A DNA stretch of 64,000 nt from JBPCNH01 sp051001455 (lineage in GTDB: Bacteria; Actinomycetota; CADDZG01; WHSQ01). Shown piece by piece: positions 59,428 to 64,000 of the stretch. The translations under genes and the position numbers were made by a program. The notes below the pieces were generated by a model. It did no database searches and was not told the origin of the DNA. It saw only the letters and a list, made by a program, of their open reading frames with translations. The stretch covers positions 86,241-150,240 of the forward strand of contig JBPCNH010000023.1 of NCBI GenBank assembly GCA_051001455.1. The letters run 5' to 3'. Within the stretch, counting starts at the first letter, position 1. The number at the start of each line of letters is the position of its first letter.

Positions 59428-61068
59428 CTATACGAGGCTGTGCTCGTAGGCGTAGGCAGTGGCGGCTGCTCTCGACCCCACGTCTAACTTCATGAAGATG
59501 TTGCTTACGTGACGAGCGACGGTCTTCTCGCTGATGTAGAGCTGCTCGGCGATGACGCGATTCGTGCTGCCTGTGGCGAGCAGCTGGAGGACCTCTTGCT
59601 CCCGAGGAGTGAGCCCCTCCGCCGAGCCGGTCTTCGCTCCCGTCGCGGCCAGATCCTGCTGCACGCGCCCGGCATCGAACTTCGCTCCCAGGCGTTCGAG
59701 ATCGGCCCTTGCTCGCTGAAGCTCCATCACAGCACTGTCCTCGTCCTTGAGACAGCGGCAGACAAGGCCGAGCAGATGGCGCGTCCGAGCCATCTCATAT
59801 GGCGCATCGATCGCGCGCCACTCCTTCAAAGAGCGTCGCAACTCCTCTAGTGCAGGAGCGAACGAACCGGCTGCCAGAAGTGTTGCGCCGCGTGCATGCG
59901 CCGCGACCGCGCCGAGCCACGGAGTTTCCATCTCACGTGCAAGAGCCGCGAGCTCTTCCGCCGCTGAAGACGCTTCATCGACGTCACCCGACGCCAGCAT
60001 GATCTCGACGTGCGCAGCAAGGAGCCTCACTCTCATGGATCTGTCCGTCGCTTCCATCAGGGCCCGGCGACTTGATGCGGCCGCCGCATCAACACGCCCT
60101 TGAGCCAATCTCAGTAAGGCAAGTCCGGGCTCTGGATCCCGCCCGTGCGCGTTGGCTTGTACGTATGCATCCTCGGCTTCGGCGAGCTTGCCGCGCAACC
60201 GATTGAGCTCGCCGAGCTGGTAGTAAGCCATGCCGATCGCAGGTTGTCCGGGCGGATATAAGAACCGTTCGCGCGCCTTCTGAGCCTCTGCGAGAGCTTC
60301 CTCCCAGTTCCCCCGCAACTGCATCAGTTGAGAGCGATGCACGAGGCATTGACCCCGGTACGGAGCAAGGTCCGGCTGCGACTCGCACCACCTCGTCAAC
60401 GCGTCCGTCCACTCTTGTGCTCGTCCCAGATCGAAAATGTCATGACAAGCTTCGATCACCGCGCAATAGACGATCCCCGCGGTGATCGGCGAGACCTCGT
60501 CCGAAGTCACCGACACCATCACCTCGTCGAGCTCTGCGATCCCTTCCTGTGTCTGCCCCAGTCCTATGAGGCATTGTCCGTGACCGAGGTGCCCAAAGGT
60601 GGTCAGATCGGGGTCGCCGAAACGCTGAGCGAGGTCGGCGAGCTCGATGAAGATCGCCTGAGCGTCCGGCCACTTCCTTTGCCCCATGACTTGCAACGCG
60701 GCCGGAAGGAGGAGATAACCGCGCTCTACGCAGTCGACGTTCGAGTCGTCCAGCACCCGTTGCGCCCGCGCGAACCATCCTTGAGCTTGTGCGTGCTCGC
60801 CTCTATTGACCAGACCGAAGGCGAGCCAGAAGGCGCAGCGAATCGCTCCCCGCGGATCCCCCCGCTCCAAGAACCCGTGGTACGCCCGCTTCCACGCTTC
60901 GCCGCTATCGGTTTCTGCTCCGATCAGGTAGGCCGCGACGGCGAGACACTCTTGATCCTCGGGAGCGAGAGGGGAAGATCCCTCCGCCGCACTGAAAGCC
61001 CTGAATGATTCCGCCCACTGTTGCCGTGCGAAGGAGGCTCGCGCCGTTTCCACTTCGGAGGCAGCCAT
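59428..61068 (-). CDS. LuxR family regulator with TPR-like domain
   Basis: The 546-residue protein has a long helical-repeat N-terminal part (AFWLAFGLVNRGEHAQAQGW; MAYYQLGELNRLRGKLAEAE; ALARGATLLAAG-type segments) and a C-terminal LuxR helix-turn-helix: LTPREQEVLQLLATGSTNRV, then SEKTVARHVSNIFMKLDVGS. There is no ATP-binding domain like that of large LAL regulators. It is probably the local regulator of the hydrolase-methyltransferase unit downstream. The signal bound is unknown. Confidence 0.85.
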   Translation of the reverse strand: MAASEVETARASFARQQWAESFRAFSAAEGSSPLAPEDQECLAVAAYLIGAETDSGEAWKRAYHGFLERGDPRGAIRCAFWLAFGLVNRGEHAQAQGWFARAQRVLDDSNVDCVERGYLLLPAALQVMGQRKWPDAQAIFIELADLAQRFGDPDLTTFGHLGHGQCLIGLGQTQEGIAELDEVMVSVTSDEVSPITAGIVYCAVIEACHDIFDLGRAQEWTDALTRWCESQPDLAPYRGQCLVHRSQLMQLRGNWEEALAEAQKARERFLYPPGQPAIGMAYYQLGELNRLRGKLAEAEDAYVQANAHGRDPEPGLALLRLAQGRVDAAAASSRRALMEATDRSMRVRLLAAHVEIMLASGDVDEASSAAEELAALAREMETPWLGAVAAHARGATLLAAGSFAPALEELRRSLKEWRAIDAPYEMARTRHLLGLVCRCLKDEDSAVMELQRARADLERLGAKFDAGRVQQDLAATGAKTGSAEGLTPREQEVLQLLATGSTNRVIAEQLYISEKTVARHVSNIFMKLDVGSRAAATAYAYEHSLV

Positions 61069-61291
61069 CTACTTGATTGTCGATGAAGCACCGGCGCGGC
61101 ACAACCCCGGCGCTCCGCCCCCGAGGGCGCGGACGGCACCGTGCAAAGTCCGTTACGGGCTGATCGCGCCGCGCTGCTTCGGGAGGCTTGGGCGGTCGTG
61201 ACTTGGATCTAGTCCGACTCGCCGGCCTCGTCCGAGTCCTGGCCGGAGGGGTTACCGGAGTCGCCGCGGCCATCCTCTGGGTCCTGGCTGG

Positions 61292-62044
61292 CTAGGGCTC
61301 CGGTTCTGAGGTGGGGGTGGGCTCGGGCGAAGGAGTCGACTCGGGGGTCGGTGAGGGTTTGGGCTCCTCCGGCTCCTTGTCCTTGCCCTTGCCCTTGTCG
61401 TCCTTGTCGTCCTTGTCCTTGTCCTCGTCCGTCTCTTTAGGCTCGTCCTGCTCTTTAGGCTCGTCTTTCTTGGGCTCGTCCTGCTCTTTAGGCTCGTCTT
61501 TCTTAGGCTCGTCCTTCTTAGGCTCGTCTTTCTTAGGCTCGTCTTTCTTAGGCTCGTCTTTCGAAGGCGACCCGGACGAGGGAGGGTTGCTTCCTCCTCC
61601 GGAGCCGTCGTTACCGTTCGGGGGACTCGCGGGCGTCCCCGGGGAGGATGGATCACCATTGTCGGGCGCCGGGGCGTTCCCGGGCTGTGCCGGATCCTTC
61701 GACTGCGTGGGTTTCTTGGGACCATTGCCGGTAGCGGATGTCGGAACGAAAGACGCGCCGGGGCCTTTCAGTGCGAAACCGTCGAATATCAGACGCTCCT
61801 CGAGCGTGCCGGATCGAGCCCCTTTTGACGAACCTGCATCGGCGAGATTGTCGGGATCAACGACTCCAGCCGGGTTCACGAGAGGATCGGAGCTCGAGGC
61901 CGCGGATCTGGGGGAAACGTTCCCGCTCTCGGAGGCGAACAAGGTGCGCACGACCCCGGCCATGCCAGCGGCGACTCCCGCTGCCAGCACGGCGAATGCG
62001 ACTGCGATCGCTAGGGGTCGCCAGCCCCTCGTGATGCTCTCCAC
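61292..62044 (-). CDS. Membrane-anchored protein with KDEPK repeats
   Basis: The 250-residue protein has an N-terminal membrane helix (PLAIAVAFAVLAAGVAAGMA) and a Ser/Pro/Gly-rich middle. Tandem DEPKK and KEQDEP units follow, then a KDKDDKDDKGKGKDKEPEEP tract and a PSPTPES tail. The low-complexity tail is likely extended and highly charged, perhaps within the cell wall. The GTG at 62044 has GAGGCTGAAG upstream. No family was recognised. Downstream on the same strand, a different frame reads QDPEDGRGDSGNPSGQDSDE before a stop at about 61210, so the tail may once have been longer. Confidence 0.6.
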   Translation of the reverse strand: MESITRGWRPLAIAVAFAVLAAGVAAGMAGVVRTLFASESGNVSPRSAASSSDPLVNPAGVVDPDNLADAGSSKGARSGTLEERLIFDGFALKGPGASFVPTSATGNGPKKPTQSKDPAQPGNAPAPDNGDPSSPGTPASPPNGNDGSGGGSNPPSSGSPSKDEPKKDEPKKDEPKKDEPKKDEPKEQDEPKKDEPKEQDEPKETDEDKDKDDKDDKGKGKDKEPEEPKPSPTPESTPSPEPTPTSEPEP

Positions 62045-62206
62045 CTTCAGCCTCTTTCATCGCCTCGAAGAACCTCTGACTAGTCATTTGTCGTCATTCC
62101 TGGCCTAGTTCTTTAGGGCGCAGAGGCCTTTTTTTCCCAAAAAACCCCAAAAAGTGCCGTTCGGGGGTGGGTTTCGCGACCGGCGGCGGTGGGTTAGTAA
62201 CTCCGG

Positions 62207-63196
62207 GTGGATATCGACGAGCTTCTTGCTCCGAAGGTGCTGATCGTCTCCGGCAAAGGCGGGGTTGGTAAGACGACGGTTGCGGCCGCCCTCGCGCTGG
62301 TAGCGGCGCGCCGGGGGCGGAGGGTCTGCATCGCCGAGGTCGACCAGAAAGGGAGCCTCCCCAATCTGTTCGGGGGCTCGGATCTCACCTACGTCCCGAA
62401 GGAGATGCTTCCCGGCATCTATGGGATGAACATCGTTCCGGATGAAGCCCTGGCGGAATACCTCGACGTCCAGTACCACATGAAGCGCATCGCCCGGATC
62501 TTCTCTTCGAGCCACTTCGTCGACTACATCACCGCGTCCGCGCCGGGGTTGAAAGACATCCTCGTGCTGGGAAAGGTCTGGTATCTCGAGCAAGGCCGCG
62601 CCAAAGGTGGGGTCCAATTCGACACGATCATCGTCGACGCTCCGGCCGCCGGACACATGCTGCAGTTCCTGTCCGCGCCCTCGGGACTGTCCGAAGCGGT
62701 GCGCGTGGGTCCGGTGCAACGACAGGCGGAGTGGTTACGGCAGATGCTGAGCGATCCGAAGCGCACGCGCGTCCATCTCGTGGCTTTGCCCGAAGAGATG
62801 CCGGTCAGCGAAACGATCGAGACGTCTCAAGCACTGGCCGAGCGTGTCAAAGTGCAACACGGCGCGGTCTTTGCCAACGCGGTGTATCCGCCGCTCTTGA
62901 CCGACGGAGAATGCGACGAGCTCGACGCGGTGATGTCCGACGGGGACCCCGACGAACTACGAGCAGCCGCAGAAACGGTCGGATTGAAGCTCGACCGTGA
63001 GGACCTCGACGCCCTCGTCGGTTACGCGCACTTCTTGCGGGCGCGCCGTGGCATCCAGGCCAAGCATCTGCGGGCCCTGCGCAAAGGAGTCGATCAACCG
63101 GTGGTGGAGCTGCCGTTCGTGTTCTCGAGCGACCTGTCGCTTCCTGCGCTCGAGGGCTTGGCCGACGCGATCGAAGAAGGCGTGGCCAGATCGTGA
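62207..63196 (+). CDS. ArsA/Get3-like ATPase, first of pair
   Basis: The 329-residue protein has the deviant Walker A of ArsA/Get3 ATPases (VSGKGGVGKTTVAAALALVA), switch I-like VDQKGSLPNLFGG and the FDTIIVDAPAAGHML Walker B region. It resembles one partner of the actinobacterial pair known in mycobacteria as Rv3679/Rv3680, which lies near a whiB gene there. The arsenite cysteines of true ArsA were not seen. GTG 62207 is the likely start. The stop overlaps the next gene by GTGA, so both form a complex or are at least co-translated. Confidence 0.85.
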   Translation: MDIDELLAPKVLIVSGKGGVGKTTVAAALALVAARRGRRVCIAEVDQKGSLPNLFGGSDLTYVPKEMLPGIYGMNIVPDEALAEYLDVQYHMKRIARIFSSSHFVDYITASAPGLKDILVLGKVWYLEQGRAKGGVQFDTIIVDAPAAGHMLQFLSAPSGLSEAVRVGPVQRQAEWLRQMLSDPKRTRVHLVALPEEMPVSETIETSQALAERVKVQHGAVFANAVYPPLLTDGECDELDAVMSDGDPDELRAAAETVGLKLDREDLDALVGYAHFLRARRGIQAKHLRALRKGVDQPVVELPFVFSSDLSLPALEGLADAIEEGVARS

Positions 63197-64000
63197 ACCC
63201 CATCGAGGAGATCATCGCCACGAAGCAGATCGTGGTCTGTGCAGGCTCCGGCGGCGTCGGCAAGACAACGGCGGCCGCGGCACTCGCGTTGCAAGCTGCG
63301 CTCGAGGGCAAGAAGGCCGCCGTGCTCACGATCGATCCGGCGCGCCGTCTGGCTTCGTCCCTCGGGTTGAAAGAGTTGTCGAACGAGCCGACCAAGGTGC
63401 ACAAACGGAAGTTCACGAGCGCGGGCCTTGATCCCAAGGGGGAGCTCTGGGCGATGATGCTCGACACGAAGACCACCTTCGATGAGGTCGTGCTGCAGTA
63501 CGCGCCGTCCCCCGAACAGGCCCAACGGATCATCAACAATCGCTTCTATCGCAGCATCTCGAGCAGGCTGTCGGGCACGCAGGAATACATGGCGATGGAG
63601 AAGCTCTACGAGCTACACGGCAGCGGCGAATACGACCTGATCGTTATCGACACGCCTCCCACACGTCACGCCCTGGACTTCCTCGACGCGCCGAAGCGAC
63701 TGACTGATTTCTTCGAGAGTCGCGTGCTGCGTTGGTTCTTGATCCCGTACATGAAGGCAGGAGGCGGGATATTCAAGGTCGCGAACGTGGCGGCGATGAC
63801 GTTCCTCAAACTGGTGAAACGCATCGTGGGCACCGAGGTCCTCGAGGACACCGCCGAGTTCTTCGGCAACCTAGAGGGCATGTACGACGGCTTCAAACAA
63901 CGCGCCCGCGACGTTGCCCATCTGCTGCAATCGAAGGAGACCGCTTTCGTCGTCATCACGTCGCCGGCGAGCGAATCTGTCACCGAAGCGACCTTCTTCG
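63193..64000 (+). CDS. ArsA/Get3-like ATPase, second of pair (3' end outside window)
   Basis: The frame starts at GTG 63193, inside the stop of the first ATPase, and stays open to the window end (269 codons). It contains VVCAGSGGVGKTTAAAALAL (Walker A), TIDPARRLASSLGL (switch I) and YDLIVIDTPPTRHALDFLDA (Walker B), all typical of Get3/ArsA. The SGGVGKT motif and DPA..L signature separate it from the first copy. Function in actinobacteria is linked to envelope integrity in mycobacteria; here it is inferred by family only. Confidence 0.88.
   Translation, partial: MNPIEEIIATKQIVVCAGSGGVGKTTAAAALALQAALEGKKAAVLTIDPARRLASSLGLKELSNEPTKVHKRKFTSAGLDPKGELWAMMLDTKTTFDEVVLQYAPSPEQAQRIINNRFYRSISSRLSGTQEYMAMEKLYELHGSGEYDLIVIDTPPTRHALDFLDAPKRLTDFFESRVLRWFLIPYMKAGGGIFKVANVAAMTFLKLVKRIVGTEVLEDTAEFFGNLEGMYDGFKQRARDVAHLLQSKETAFVVITSPASESVTEATFF

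Noticed and set aside
61140..61291. An acidic minus-strand frame after the KDEPK-repeat gene, reading QDPEDGRGDSG
   Set aside because: It is in a different frame, has no start, and could arise by chance in GC-rich DNA; a frameshifted C-terminus is possible but unproven.

Overview
The window is high-GC, gene-dense DNA from an actinobacterium. A WhiB regulator, a PAC2-family protein, a paired ArsA/Get3-type ATPase locus, a MazF-type toxin and many GTG starts all point to Actinomycetota. The mixture of a SigH-type sigma factor, a complete selenocysteine apparatus (tRNA-Sec, selA, selB), three RTX-repeat surface proteins and many unfamiliar secreted proteins suggests a poorly characterised, probably uncultured lineage rather than a well-studied genus. 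No insertion sequence, prophage, CRISPR array or rRNA was seen, and the only tRNA found is tRNA-Sec.

Layout. 1-2313: two ferritin-like proteins (the first cut by the window edge) followed directly by tatA-tatB-tatC, so a putative Tat cargo sits beside its translocase. 2525-4472: an ECF sigma factor and an unusual partner that joins GAF and ANTAR domains to a membrane helix and an RskA-type domain. 4654-6916: tRNA-Sec, a SigH-like sigma factor, a small protein and a PAC2 protein. 6917-12332: a secreted-protein cluster with an M28 peptidase, three tandem paralogues of an unrecognised exported family and an LVIVD-repeat protein; a remnant of a second LVIVD gene and two copies of a dispersed palindromic element lie here too. 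12353-16958: glycosyltransferase, ribosome-hibernation-type protein, TetR regulator, polyprenyl diphosphate synthase and YjbQ. 17177-18118: a MazEF-like toxin-antitoxin module bracketed by two copies of a nuclease-tail remnant. 18235-24870: an EamA transporter, then a 1667-residue kinase-like/AAA/TPR/GAF/histidine-kinase protein with a translationally coupled receiver protein.

25060-43780 is a cell-surface island: two ECF sigma factors with C-terminal membrane-spanning tails, three RTX-type proteins, WhiB, a lipoprotein, a large metallopeptidase-like protein, a beta-propeller protein, a peptidoglycan-binding M15 peptidase and an exported repeat protein. Two of the RTX genes share a conserved 5' leader and near-identical C-termini. 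43820-49848 holds a DUF192 protein, a NarL-type response regulator and selA-selB separated by three small genes. 49970-57889 holds a GCS2-type ligase, an MFS transporter, a secreted CocE-type hydrolase, a small secreted protein and a slipin/NfeD pair. 58055-61068 is a LuxR-hydrolase-methyltransferase operon in which the hydrolase has lost its middle by an in-frame deletion. The window ends with a lysine/glutamate-repeat membrane protein and two overlapping ArsA/Get3-like ATPases, the second cut by the edge.

The strongest theme is envelope biology under unusual signalling control. Several sigma factors have atypical or intramolecular regulators, and many exported proteins are grouped in paralogous sets. 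All functional calls rest on motif recognition by eye; no database search was run.
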